Shown here: piece by piece, positions 8,270 through 17,764 of the stretch
Layout: every line of letters starts with the position of its first letter
Numbering within the stretch: the stretch's first letter is position 1
Origin: Streptomyces sp. NBS 14/10
Lineage (GTDB): Bacteria > Actinomycetota > Actinomycetes > Streptomycetales > Streptomycetaceae
Assembly (NCBI RefSeq): GCF_002224125.1
Contig: NZ_NCSM01000013.1
Location: forward strand, 65,396 to 129,395
Direction of reading: 5' to 3'
DNA length: 64,000 nucleotides
Program-made: the position numbers and the translations under genes
Notes under the pieces: generated by a model
What the model was told of the DNA's origin: nothing
Database searches by the model: none
The model's input: the letters and a program-made list of their open reading frames with translations, nothing else

Positions 8270-8947
8270 ATGCCCCAGACCCTCACTGCCCCGACCGCCC
8301 CCGGCTTGGCCCCGGCTCGTCCTGCCGCACCACGGTCCCTGCTGGTCTGCGGCATCGCGGCGGGCCCGCTCTTCCTCGCGGCGGGCCTGGCCCAGGGCGT
8401 GACCCGGGACGGCTTCGACTTCACCCGCAACGCGCTCAGCCAGCTCAGCCTCGGTGGCCTCGGCTGGATCCAGGTCACCGTCTTCCTGTTCACCGGCCTG
8501 CTGGTCATCGGCGGCGCGATCGGGATACGCCAGGTGCTGCACGGTTCACCCGCCGGCACTTGGGCGCCGTGGCTGCTCGGCGTGTTCGGCGCCTCGTTCC
8601 TGGTCGCCGGGGTCTTCCGCGCCGACCCGGGCGCCGGCTTCCCCGCCGGCACCCCCGAGGACCGGGTCCCCTCACTGAGCGCGCACGGCACCGTCCATCT
8701 GCTCAGCGGCGCGGTCGGGTATCTCGCGCTGTGCGCGGCGTTCCTCGTACTGGCCCGGCACTTCGCCGGCCAGCGGCGACGCGGCTGGGCCCTCGCCTGC
8801 CGCCTCGTGCCGGTGGGCATCCTGGCCGGCTTCGCCGGCTCCTCCGCCACCGTGCCGGCCTTCACCGCCGGAGCGGGACTCGGGCTGCTCTGGCTCACCG
8901 CGGTCACCGCCCGGCTGGCCATCCCTGCCCCGACGGCCCAGCCGTAG
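8270..8947 (+). CDS. DUF998 integral membrane protein
   Basis: 225 residues with about six membrane helices and the DUF998 signatures NALSQLSLGGLGWIQ, GVFRADPGAGFPAG and HGTVHLLSG. Function unknown; members are often next to TetR regulators and regarded as stress or efflux related. ATG 8270 is preferred (GAGAAAG upstream). GTG 8249 would fit only a leaderless message. It is probably the main target of the divergent TetR protein, with the DUF4287 gene following. Confidence 0.8.
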   Translation: MPQTLTAPTAPGLAPARPAAPRSLLVCGIAAGPLFLAAGLAQGVTRDGFDFTRNALSQLSLGGLGWIQVTVFLFTGLLVIGGAIGIRQVLHGSPAGTWAPWLLGVFGASFLVAGVFRADPGAGFPAGTPEDRVPSLSAHGTVHLLSGAVGYLALCAAFLVLARHFAGQRRRGWALACRLVPVGILAGFAGSSATVPAFTAGAGLGLLWLTAVTARLAIPAPTAQP

Positions 8948-9003
8948 CCGCCCCCTCTCCCACCGCCGACAGCAACAACAACACACAGACGGGACACTGC
9001 GAC

Positions 9004-9216
9004 ATGACCGCACCGGTAAAGGGCCCTGCCGGCTACTTCCCCTCGATCGAGAAGAAGTACGGCCGCCCGATCGCGGAATGGAAGGACCTCATCCGCGCCT
9101 CGCCCCTGTCCAAGCACATGGAGCTCGTCAACTGGCTCAAGACCGAGCACGGGCTCGGACACGGACACGCCAACGCCCTCGTGGCGCACACCCTCGCCGA
9201 ACAAAGCAACACGTGA
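9004..9216 (+). CDS. DUF4287 small protein
   Basis: 70 residues, entirely the DUF4287 domain: GYFPSIEKKYGRPIAEW, then a helix and the LGHGHANALVAHTL ending. Role unknown. It lies 56 bases downstream of the DUF998 gene on the same strand, so probably co-transcribed. Confidence 0.8.
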   Translation: MTAPVKGPAGYFPSIEKKYGRPIAEWKDLIRASPLSKHMELVNWLKTEHGLGHGHANALVAHTLAEQSNT

Positions 9217-9330
9217 AGCAGCATGCCAGAGGCGTCTTTCGGGTTGGGTGTCCGTGGTGCGCCGTCCCCAGCGTCGGGCGAATGGAATCCACATCCCCGT
9301 ACGAGATCGGCCACGGCCGCCGGTTGCTCG

Positions 9331-9770
9331 GTTCGCTGGCGCCGCAGTGCCCGGGGGATCGCCGGAGTGGTGCTGGCCGGCGTCGGGACCGGCGTCGCGT
9401 ACGCGGTCAGCGAGGCGCTGAAGCTGGTGGTGGACGAGGAGCGGCCGTGCCGGGCGGTGCGCGGGGTGGAGGCGGTGGCCGACTGTCCGGGGGTGGGTGA
9501 CTGGTCCTTTCCGAGCAACCACGCCACCCTCGCGGCCGCGCTCGCCGTCGGCCTGGTCGTGCTGCGCCCGCGCCTGACGGCCGTCGCGTTGCCGCTGGCG
9601 GCGGTGGTCGCGGTGCACGCGTGACGGCGGGCGTGCACTATCCGCACGACGTGCTGGCCGGCGCGGCGCTCGGGGCCGCCGTCGCCACCGCGGCACTGTG
9701 GTCGGCCGCCCCGACCGCTGCCCGGACCGTCGCCGCACTGCTTGAACGGTGGGGGCGGTCCGGCCGGTAG
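9331..9770 (+). pseudogene. PAP2-family phosphatase, frameshifted and lacking its N-terminus
   Basis: The three lipid-phosphatase motifs are present: KLVVDEERP, FPSNHA and RVTAGVHYPHD. The third is in a different frame from the first two. One frame runs into a TGA near 9622 after AAVVAVHA; resuming one base off restores VTAGVHYPHDVLAGAALG to a TAG at 9768-9770. A single lost base explains it. The normal first membrane segments are also missing upstream. Either a decayed gene or a sequencing error combined with truncation. Confidence 0.6.
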
Positions 9771-9782
9771 GCCCGCCGCCGG

Positions 9783-9926
9783 ATGCCGGATCAAGTGCGT
9801 GGTAAGGTACGCGAGTTCGTGTTGGATCAGATTGAGGACGACAGGGAGGTTGAGTTGATGGCCGCGCTGAAGGCTACTGCGCTGCGCAGCGCCCGGACCG
9901 TCCTCACGTCCCGGGCGACGGCCTGA
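9783..9926 (+). CDS. Possible 47-residue protein or remnant
   Basis: An open frame from ATG 9783 to TGA 9926 encodes an acidic-then-basic peptide (VREFVLDQIEDDREVEL). It faintly resembles the start of the DUF6221 kind of Streptomyces small protein. An internal ATG at 9858 has GGGAGG upstream and would give 22 residues. Weak evidence. Confidence 0.2.
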   Translation: MPDQVRGKVREFVLDQIEDDREVELMAALKATALRSARTVLTSRATA

Positions 9927-10009
9927 TCCAGTCACCCGCCTCGCTGAGAGCGTGAGCTCGCGGGGCAGTCCCACACGAACCTCACCATGAAACGGATCTT
10001 CATCCCATC

Positions 10010-10525
10010 ATGCGTACCCACAACCAGTGGACCACCCGTGCCGAGACCGAGGCCGATATCCCTGCCATCCGCGGCATCGTCCTCGCCGCCTTCGACACCC
10101 CGTACGAGGCCGACCTCGTCGACGCCCTGCGCGCCGACGTGTCGTGGATCGAGGGCCTGTCCGTCGTCAGCGCCGGCACTAACGGCACGCCCGTCGGCCA
10201 CGCGTTGCTGACGCGCTGCCACATCGGCGACACCCCGGCCCTGTGCCTGGCCCCGGTCTCCGTGCTGCCCGAGCACCAGAAGACCGGCGCCGGTTCGGCG
10301 GTCATCCGTGCCGCGCTCAGCGCGGCCAGGGAGCTGGGCGAGTACTACGTCACCGTTCTCGGACACCCGGCGTACTACCCGCGGTTCGGCTTCGGCCGTG
10401 CCTCCGCGCATGGCATCGGCGTGACCCTCGATGTCCCGGATGAGGCCATGATGGCCCTCACCCTGGACGAGACCCACCCGCTGCCGAGCGGCACCGTCCG
10501 TTACGCGGCGCCCTTCGGGATCTAG
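10010..10525 (+). CDS. GNAT-family N-acetyltransferase
   Basis: 171 residues with the GNAT fold in YhbS-like form: LAPVSVLPEHQKTGAGSAVIRAAL carries the acetyl-CoA-binding Q/R-x-x-G-x-G/A loop (about residues 85-100), and VLGHPAYYPRFGFG the later strand. The acceptor is not deducible. The ribosome site before ATG 10010 is poor. A strong hairpin follows the stop. Confidence 0.85.
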   Translation: MRTHNQWTTRAETEADIPAIRGIVLAAFDTPYEADLVDALRADVSWIEGLSVVSAGTNGTPVGHALLTRCHIGDTPALCLAPVSVLPEHQKTGAGSAVIRAALSAARELGEYYVTVLGHPAYYPRFGFGRASAHGIGVTLDVPDEAMMALTLDETHPLPSGTVRYAAPFGI

Positions 10526-10536
10526 CGGCCCGGTCG

Positions 10537-10604
10537 GCCGTGCGAGGGGCCCCATCCCCGGGCCCACCCCGGGCTCACCCCCGGGCCCCGGCCCCTCGCA
10601 CGGC
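10537..10604. terminator. Hairpin terminator after the acetyltransferase gene
   Basis: 15-bp perfect stem, 10537-10551 with 10590-10604, enclosing a 38-base GC-rich loop that can itself fold (GGGCCC elements). It begins 11 bases past the stop codon. Confidence 0.65.
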
Positions 10605-10742
10605 ACGGCCCCTCGTACGGTCCGGCCCCGACATGCTCTACGCAGAAGTGGCGCAGGGCTGCCACCCTGACAGCACGACGAGCCGCGGCAGGGCGGACTC
10701 GGATGCGGAATACCAAGCTCCAGGCGGGAGTTGACCTTGGGC

Positions 10743-12002
10743 ATGTCCCCCATTGACCGCGCTCGCGTCCGCATGCCCGTCGCCGTCTATGTGCTCGGCC
10801 TGTCCGTCTTCGCCCTCGGGACCTCGGAGTTCATGCTCTCCGGGCTGCTGCAGCCCATCGCCCGCGATATGGACGTCTCCATCCCGACCGCCGGGCTGCT
10901 GATCTCCGCCTTCGCGATCGGGATGGTGGTCGGCGCGCCGCTGCTGGCCGCCGCCACACTGCGGCTGCCGCGCCGGACGACGCTGCTCGCGCTGCTGGCC
11001 GCGTTCGGGCTCGGGCAGGTCGCGGGGGCGGTGGCGCCTTCGTACGGGGTGCTGTTCGCGTCCCGGGTGGTCAGCGCGCTCGCATGTGCGGGGTTCTGGG
11101 CGGTGGGGGCGGCGGTGGCCGTGTCGCTCGTCCCGGAGAACGCGCGGGCGCGGGCGATGGCGGTGATGCTCGGCGGGCTGAGCGTCGCGAATGTCGTGGG
11201 CGTGCCAGCGGGGGCGTTCCTCGGGCAGCACGCCGGGTGGCGGGCGGCCTTCTGGGCGGTGGCGGCGCTGTCGGCGGTCGGGCTGGTGGGCGTGGCCGGG
11301 CTCGTACCGCGTACGGAGGCGCCGACCGGGGCGGACCGGCCGAGGCTCCGTGCCGAGCTGTCCATCTACCGCGACCGGCAGGTGTGGCTGGCGCTGATCA
11401 CCACCGCGCTCAGCGGCGGCGCGGTCTTCTGCCTGTTCTCGTATCTCGCGCCACTGCTGACGGATGTGGCCGGGCTGGACGAGGACTGGGTGCCGAGCGT
11501 GCTGGCGCTGTTCGGCGTCGGGGCGCTCGTGGGGACGGCGATCGGCGGGCGGATCGCGGACGCCCATCTCTTCGGCACGCTCTACGGCGGCATCACGGCC
11601 TCGACGGTCGTGCTGACCGCCTTGGCGCTGACCGCGCACCACGCGGTCGCGGCCGTGAGCCTGGCGTTGCTGCTCGGCGTGACGGCCTTCTTCACCGGGC
11701 CCGCGCTCAACGCCCGGATGTTCAATGTCGCGAACGCCGCTCCGACCCTCGCGGGCGCGACCACGACCTCCGCCTTCAACATCGGCAACACGCTGGGCCC
11801 TTGGCTCGGCGGGCTCGTCATCGACCTGGGCTGGGGCTACCCGGCCGTGGCCTGGACGGGCGCGGCGCTCGCGGCAGCCGCCGTCGGGACGACGGCGCTC
11901 GCCGCGCGGCTGCCTCAGGCGCGGGGCGCGTCCCGGGTGGTCGTCGGTTCGGAGGTCCTGGAAGAGGATGCCCTGGCTGAGCAGACGGAGCAGACGGGGT
12001 GA
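10743..12002 (+). CDS. MFS exporter of the Cmx/CmlR type
   Basis: About 420 residues, 12 membrane segments. MPVAVYVLGLSVFALGTSEFMLSGLL at the N-terminus (residues 11-36), the loop motif RLPRRT, and the helix TTSAFNIGNTLGPWLGG match actinomycete chloramphenicol exporters and general DHA1 drug exporters. ATG 10743, TTG 10737 and ATG 10773 are possible starts; the GGGAG at 10726 best fits TTG 10737. No regulator adjoins it. Substrate uncertain. Confidence 0.8.
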   Translation: MSPIDRARVRMPVAVYVLGLSVFALGTSEFMLSGLLQPIARDMDVSIPTAGLLISAFAIGMVVGAPLLAAATLRLPRRTTLLALLAAFGLGQVAGAVAPSYGVLFASRVVSALACAGFWAVGAAVAVSLVPENARARAMAVMLGGLSVANVVGVPAGAFLGQHAGWRAAFWAVAALSAVGLVGVAGLVPRTEAPTGADRPRLRAELSIYRDRQVWLALITTALSGGAVFCLFSYLAPLLTDVAGLDEDWVPSVLALFGVGALVGTAIGGRIADAHLFGTLYGGITASTVVLTALALTAHHAVAAVSLALLLGVTAFFTGPALNARMFNVANAAPTLAGATTTSAFNIGNTLGPWLGGLVIDLGWGYPAVAWTGAALAAAAVGTTALAARLPQARGASRVVVGSEVLEEDALAEQTEQTG

Positions 12003-12081
12003 GCGGCCCGCGCGGTGGTGATCGACGCTCGAATGTCTATCGGCGCTAGCGAGCGGGCGCCAGTTGTGCTCAAAGGCGACA

Positions 12082-12444
12082 ATGGGCCTCATGAAGCTCG
12101 AACAGGCACTACACGCGGCACGGGCACTGGTGCTCGCCGATCTCGCGGCGGGAGAAGTGGCCCAGGCGGACATCGTCTCGCTCGTCGAGGACTCCATCGC
12201 ACACCGCAGATGGTGGGTCGAGCAGTGGCCGGAGGGCGCCACGTACTTGGCCGGGCTGGTGGCCCAGGACGTACAGGACGCCCTGCTCGAGCGGTACGGC
12301 CGCTGGCCGCTGTGCCCGGTGTGCACGGAGGGCGGCGATCTCCACGCGCTGGACGTGGAGCCGGAATTGGGGCCCGATCCGCACTGGGTGTGCGGCAAGA
12401 CGGCGGTGGCGGTGGCACGGGTGGGGGCGCTCGGGACCGTATGA
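12082..12444 (+). CDS. Hypothetical protein with CPxC motif
   Basis: 120 residues from ATG 12082, which follows AAAGG by 5 bases; ATG 12091 is also possible. A helical N-terminal half is followed by RWPLCPVCTEGGDLHAL and HWVCGK. The three cysteines and nearby His suggest a small zinc-binding knuckle. I do not recognise the family. A tetranucleotide tandem repeat starts right after its stop codon. Confidence 0.6.
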   Translation: MGLMKLEQALHAARALVLADLAAGEVAQADIVSLVEDSIAHRRWWVEQWPEGATYLAGLVAQDVQDALLERYGRWPLCPVCTEGGDLHALDVEPELGPDPHWVCGKTAVAVARVGALGTV

Positions 12445-12497
12445 CGGGCGGACGGACGGACGGGCGGACGGGCGGACGGACGGGCGGACGGACGGGC
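12445..12497. repeat. CGGG/CGGA tetranucleotide tandem repeat
   Basis: About 13 units of cggg or cgga directly after the TGA at 12442-12444. The tract is prone to slippage and could change length without affecting the upstream protein. Confidence 0.8.
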
Positions 12498-12614
12498 GCG
12501 CTGGGGCTGGCACGGCGGCGCCTCGGGGCCGACAGGGCGGGGCCTCCTGACTGCCCCTCTTGACGGCCCCTCTCGGCGACCCCCTCGACGCGCCTCTTGA
12601 CGGCCCCCGAGCGC

Positions 12615-12660
12615 TGAAAATATCTTTCACGGGTGAGTAGCAAGCTGAAGGAAACTTTCA
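12615..12660. promoter_or_regulatory. Twin RpiR/MurR-type operator boxes
   Basis: TGAAA-N5-TTTCA at 12615-12629 and a near copy (TGAA-N7-TTCA) at 12646-12660, 31 bp apart start to start, about three helical turns. They flank the first start codon of the RpiR-type gene. The pattern resembles the inverted-repeat operators of RpiR-family regulators, so autoregulation is likely. Confidence 0.55.
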
Positions 12661-13562
12661 CCGTGACCGAAGCCACTCCACCCGCCCCCGCCGCCCTCGC
12701 GGCCAAGGTCCGCACCCTCGTGCCCTCCATGACCCGCTCGATGCAGCGCGTCGCCGAGGCCGTGGCGGGGGATCCGGCCGGTTGCGCCGCGCTCACCGTC
12801 ACCGGGCTCGCCGAGCGCACCGGCACCAGCGAGGCCACCGTCGTCCGCACCTCGCGGCTGCTCGGCTATCCCGGCTACCGCGATCTGCGCCTCGCGCTCG
12901 CCGCGCTCGCCGCGCAGCAGGCGGCCGGCCGCGCCCCGGCCGTCACGGCGGACATCGCCGTGGACGACCCCATCGCCGACGTCGTCACCAAGCTCGCCCA
13001 GGAAGAGCAGCAGTGCCTGGCCGACACCGCCGCCGGTCTTGACACCAGCCAGCTCGAAGCGGCCGTCGCCGCGCTCTCCACCGCACGCCGGATCGATGTC
13101 TACGGCGTCGGCGCCTCCAGCCTGGTCGGCCAGGACCTGGTCCAGAAGCTGCTGCGCATCGGACTGATAGCGCATGCCCACGCCGATCCGCACCTCGCGG
13201 TCACCAACGCCGTGCAGCTGCACTCCGGCGACGTCGCGCTCGCGATCACCCATTCGGGCCGTACCACCGACGTCATCGAGCCCCTGCGCGTCGCCTTCGA
13301 GCACGGAGCCACCACCGTCGCGATCACCGGCCGCCCCGACGGTGAGGTCGCGCAGTACGCGGATTTCGTGCTCACCACGTCCACCGCCCGCGAGAGCGAG
13401 CTGCGCCCGGCCGCGATGTCCAGCCGCACCAGTCAACTTCTCGTCGTGGACTGCCTCTTCATAGGTGTGGCGCAGCGTACGTACGAGGCGGCCGCGCCCG
13501 CGCTCGCGGCCTCGTACGAAGCGCTCGCCCACCGGCATGACCCCCGGCCCGGCCCCCGCTGA
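12633..13562 (+). CDS. MurR/RpiR-family transcriptional regulator
   Basis: 309 residues: N-terminal RpiR HTH (about residues 25-100, TGLAERTGTSEATVVRTSRLLGYPGY) and a C-terminal SIS sugar-phosphate-binding domain (130-270, VYGVGASSLVGQDL, ITHSGRTTDVIEPL). With murQ directly downstream it probably senses MurNAc-6-phosphate or GlcNAc-6-phosphate. GTG 12633 has no ribosome site and would be leaderless. GTG 12663, after AAGGA, gives 299 residues and would leave both operator boxes upstream of the coding region. Confidence 0.88.
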   Translation: MSSKLKETFTVTEATPPAPAALAAKVRTLVPSMTRSMQRVAEAVAGDPAGCAALTVTGLAERTGTSEATVVRTSRLLGYPGYRDLRLALAALAAQQAAGRAPAVTADIAVDDPIADVVTKLAQEEQQCLADTAAGLDTSQLEAAVAALSTARRIDVYGVGASSLVGQDLVQKLLRIGLIAHAHADPHLAVTNAVQLHSGDVALAITHSGRTTDVIEPLRVAFEHGATTVAITGRPDGEVAQYADFVLTTSTARESELRPAAMSSRTSQLLVVDCLFIGVAQRTYEAAAPALAASYEALAHRHDPRPGPR

Positions 13563-13688
13563 CGCGCTGACGCGCTGACCGAGCGTCGAGCATCGAGCGT
13601 CGACCGAGTCGGGACACCCCCCGTAACGGCGGGGCCCCATACCGGCGGGCCCCGTCACCACCCCCGTACCGGAAAGAGCCGCTTCGTC

Positions 13689-14624
13689 ATGACTTCCGCC
13701 GCTGAACAGGAACAGCTGCGCGCCCAGCTGGACACGCTCACCACCGAGGCGTTCCGCCCCGAGCTCGCCGAGATCGACCGGCTGGAGACCATCGAGATCG
13801 CCCGCATCATGAACGGCGAGGACGCGGCCGTGCCCGCGGCCGTCGCCACCCAGCTCCCGCGGATCGCCGCCGCGATCGACGCCATCGCCGAGCGTATGGC
13901 CCGCGGCGGCCGGCTGATCTACGCGGGCGCGGGCACCGCCGGGCGGCTCGGCGTGCTCGACGCCAGCGAGTGCCCGCCCACCTTCAACACGGACCCGGAC
14001 CGGGTCGTCGGGCTGATCGCGGGCGGCCCCGCCGCCATGGTGACCTCCATCGAGGGCGCCGAGGACAGCAAGGAGCTGGCCGCGGCCGACCTCGACGCGC
14101 TGGGCGTCGGCGCCGACGACACCGTCGTCGGTATCTCCGCCTCCGGCCGCACCCCGTACGCGGTCGGCGCGGTCGAGCACGCCCGTCGGCTCGGGGCGCT
14201 CACCGTCGGGCTGTCGTGCAACGCGGGCTCGGCGCTCGCGGCGGCGGCCGAGCACGGTATCGAGGTCGTGGTCGGTCCTGAGCTGCTGACCGGCTCCACC
14301 CGGCTGAAGGCGGGCACGGCCCAGAAGCTCGTGCTCAACATGGTCTCGACCATCACCATGATCCGGCTGGGCAAGACCTACGGAAATCTGATGGTCGATG
14401 TGCGCGCCTCGAACAAGAAGCTGCGCGCGCGTTCGCGCCGTATCGTCTCCCTGGCCACCGGCGCCCCCGATCCGCAGATCGAGGCCGCGCTGGCCGCCGG
14501 CGACGGGGAGACGAAACACGCCATCCTGGCCATCCTCGGCGGGGTCGACGCCCCCACCGCCACCCGGCTGCTGAGCGAGTCGGACGGCCATCTGCGTGCG
14601 GCCCTGGAGGCCGCGCAGGCGTAA
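13689..14624 (+). CDS. murQ: N-acetylmuramic acid 6-phosphate etherase
   Basis: 311 residues. MurQ cleaves the D-lactyl ether of MurNAc-6-phosphate, giving GlcNAc-6-phosphate, a cytoplasmic step of peptidoglycan recycling. Signatures: GGRLIYAGAGTAGRLGVLDASE (about residues 75-96, the active-site Glu at the end), PPTFNTDP, EGAEDS, the SIS-domain serines in GISASGRTPY, and NKKLRARSRRI. Its product feeds the NagA step encoded at 25960. It lies 126 bases after the RpiR-type regulator on the same strand and ends at a very strong terminator. Confidence 0.95.
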   Translation: MTSAAEQEQLRAQLDTLTTEAFRPELAEIDRLETIEIARIMNGEDAAVPAAVATQLPRIAAAIDAIAERMARGGRLIYAGAGTAGRLGVLDASECPPTFNTDPDRVVGLIAGGPAAMVTSIEGAEDSKELAAADLDALGVGADDTVVGISASGRTPYAVGAVEHARRLGALTVGLSCNAGSALAAAAEHGIEVVVGPELLTGSTRLKAGTAQKLVLNMVSTITMIRLGKTYGNLMVDVRASNKKLRARSRRIVSLATGAPDPQIEAALAAGDGETKHAILAILGGVDAPTATRLLSESDGHLRAALEAAQA

Positions 14625-14643
14625 AAGCCTCATTCAGCAACGC

Positions 14644-14682
14644 CGTCGGGGCGGCACCCTGGGAGAGGGTGCCGCCCCGACG
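14644..14682. terminator. Strong hairpin between murQ and groEL
   Basis: 17-bp perfect stem (14644-14660 with 14666-14682) and a 5-nt loop, 20 bases past murQ. It lies between converging genes and may serve both. Confidence 0.8.
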
Positions 14683-14755
14683 TACCGATGTACCCGATGT
14701 ACGTGATGTTTCGGGCAATCAGCTGATGAACAGCCGATCGACGTCAAGCCGTCGA

Positions 14756-16534
<1,779 letters not shown>

Positions 16535-16540
16535 CGCCAA

Positions 16541-16569
16541 TGATTAGCACTCGACCCCCGAGAGTGCAA
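16541..16569 (-). promoter_or_regulatory. groEL promoter
   Basis: Reading leftward: -35 TTGCAC (16564-16569), a 17-base spacer, and -10 TAATCA (16541-16546). The distal CIRCE covers most of it, so HrcA binding would block RNA polymerase. Confidence 0.55.
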
Positions 16570-16570
16570 G
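16544..16570. promoter_or_regulatory. CIRCE element, distal
   Basis: TTAGCACTC (16544-16552), nine bases, then GAGTGCAAG (16562-16570): 16 of 18 consensus arm positions. It overlaps the predicted groEL promoter. Confidence 0.85.
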
Positions 16571-16648
16571 CGCCCAAAGGGCTACCAGGCAGAACTTGCT
16601 GGTCATGGGCGCGGGAGGAGCCGACGACACTGATCGTCTGCGGTCACG

Positions 16649-16687
16649 TCAAAGGGCCCGCTACCCCTGGGGGTACGGGCCCTTTGA
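16649..16687. terminator. Hairpin terminator after the cold-shock gene
   Basis: 12-bp perfect outer stem (16649-16660 with 16676-16687) continued by an inner TACCCC/GGGGTA stem. It lies 34 bases past the csp stop at 16721, between csp and the groEL promoter on the same strand. Confidence 0.8.
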
Positions 16688-16720
16688 ACAGTCCAGTCAG
16701 CTGCCTCGCGTCGGCGCGCT

Positions 16721-16927
16721 TCAGCCAACAGCCACGCGGACCATGTCCGCCTGCGGCCCCTTCTGACCCTGCGAGATCTCGAACTCGACCCGCTGGCCTT
16801 CCTCGAGGGTGCGGTAGCCGTCCATCTGGATCGCGCTGTAGTGGACGAACACGTCCGCACCACCGTCGACCGCGATGAAGCCGTACCCCTTCTCCGCGTT
16901 GAACCACTTGACGGTGCCCTGAGCCAT
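16721..16927 (-). CDS. cspA: Cold-shock domain protein
   Basis: 68 residues, one OB-fold cold-shock domain. RNP1 reads KGYGFI and RNP2 VFVHYSAI, so it binds single-stranded RNA or DNA, probably as an RNA chaperone. GGGGAG sits about 7 bases before ATG 16927. The upstream leader is long and structured, as in many csp genes. Confidence 0.94.
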   Translation of the reverse strand: MAQGTVKWFNAEKGYGFIAVDGGADVFVHYSAIQMDGYRTLEEGQRVEFEISQGQKGPQADMVRVAVG

Positions 16928-16989
16928 TCCTAACTCCCCTATTGCTGGCCCTTGCGCAGGACCGCACTCCGCGGACCCGGGTCAGACCT

Positions 16990-17012
16990 CACCCCCCGAG
17001 TCGAGGGGGGTG
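16990..17012 (-). promoter_or_regulatory. Hairpin in the csp leader region
   Basis: CACCCCCC (16990-16997) pairs perfectly with GGGGGGTG (17005-17012) across 7 bases, about 65 bases upstream of the csp start. The 344-base gap 16928-17271 contains no gene I can support, only this leader and presumably the csp promoter. Confidence 0.45.
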
Positions 17013-17271
17013 TGCGCCGGAACGCGTCGACCGCCGCTGAATGTATCTGTCCAACTGCCCTGTGCAACAGGTCAATCGGACGAGAATTCTGGCGACGGTC
17101 GAACGGTAATAAGTGGCAAATTCGCGTGAATTCGGGGCAAGCCGGGTCGGACATAAGGGATTAACCCGGCAATTCACGCGCACACTTCACGCACAAGTTG
17201 ACGAGTTCTCATATGCGGTCGACGCGGCGCCGACGCTAGGGGATCTCCTCAACTGTATCGCGTTTCAAGAC

Positions 17272-17315
17272 ACGGAATCGCCCCGTCCGTTTCTATCAGG
17301 ACGGGGCGATTCCGT
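17272..17315. terminator. Strong hairpin after the thrC-moaD operon
   Basis: 17-bp perfect stem (17272-17288 with 17299-17315) and a 10-nt loop, 57 bases past the moaD stop and upstream of the csp leader. Confidence 0.8.
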
Positions 17316-17372
17316 TTAACCCGGGGTCATGTATTCCGTTTAAGCCGCGGTCAGGGCGGGGTCAGGACCGGC

Positions 17373-17651
17373 TCAGCAGCCGCCCGCGACCGCCGGAATG
17401 ATCGAGACACCGGCGCCGTCCGGGGTCGCCGTCTCCAGGCCCTCCGCGAAGCGCACATCGTCGTCGTTGACGTAGACATTCACGAAACGGCGCAGCTTGC
17501 CGGTGTCATCCAGAACGCGGGCCGCGATGCCCTGGTGGTTGCGGTCCAGGTCCGTCAGGACCTCGGCAAGGGTCGTCCCCTCGGCGCTGACCTCGGCCTG
17601 CCCGCCGGTGTAGGTGCGGAGGATGGTGGGGATCCGGACATTGACGCTCAT
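17373..17651 (-). CDS. MoaD/ThiS-family sulfur-carrier protein with C-terminal GGC
   Basis: 92 residues with the beta-grasp fold of MoaD, ThiS and CysO (VRIPTILRTYTGGQAEV, then FVNVYVNDDDVRF). Carriers of this family are activated at a C-terminal Gly-Gly; here the end is VAGGC, one Cys beyond the diglycine (G90-G91-C92), so a protease would be needed to expose it. It lies 113 bases downstream of thrC on the same strand, an arrangement I recall as conserved in Streptomyces. Sulfur delivery for cysteine or methionine synthesis is the best inference. ATG 17651 is the family start. Confidence 0.85.
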   Translation of the reverse strand: MSVNVRIPTILRTYTGGQAEVSAEGTTLAEVLTDLDRNHQGIAARVLDDTGKLRRFVNVYVNDDDVRFAEGLETATPDGAGVSIIPAVAGGC

Positions 17652-17764
17652 GAGGGTTTCACCTTCCAAAGGAACTGCTACGGGGAGCGAGGGCGAATTC
17701 GAGGGGCGAATTCAAGCCAGCTGGTATGAGCCGAGCTATCAGCCGAGCTATGCGCCGAGCCGAC

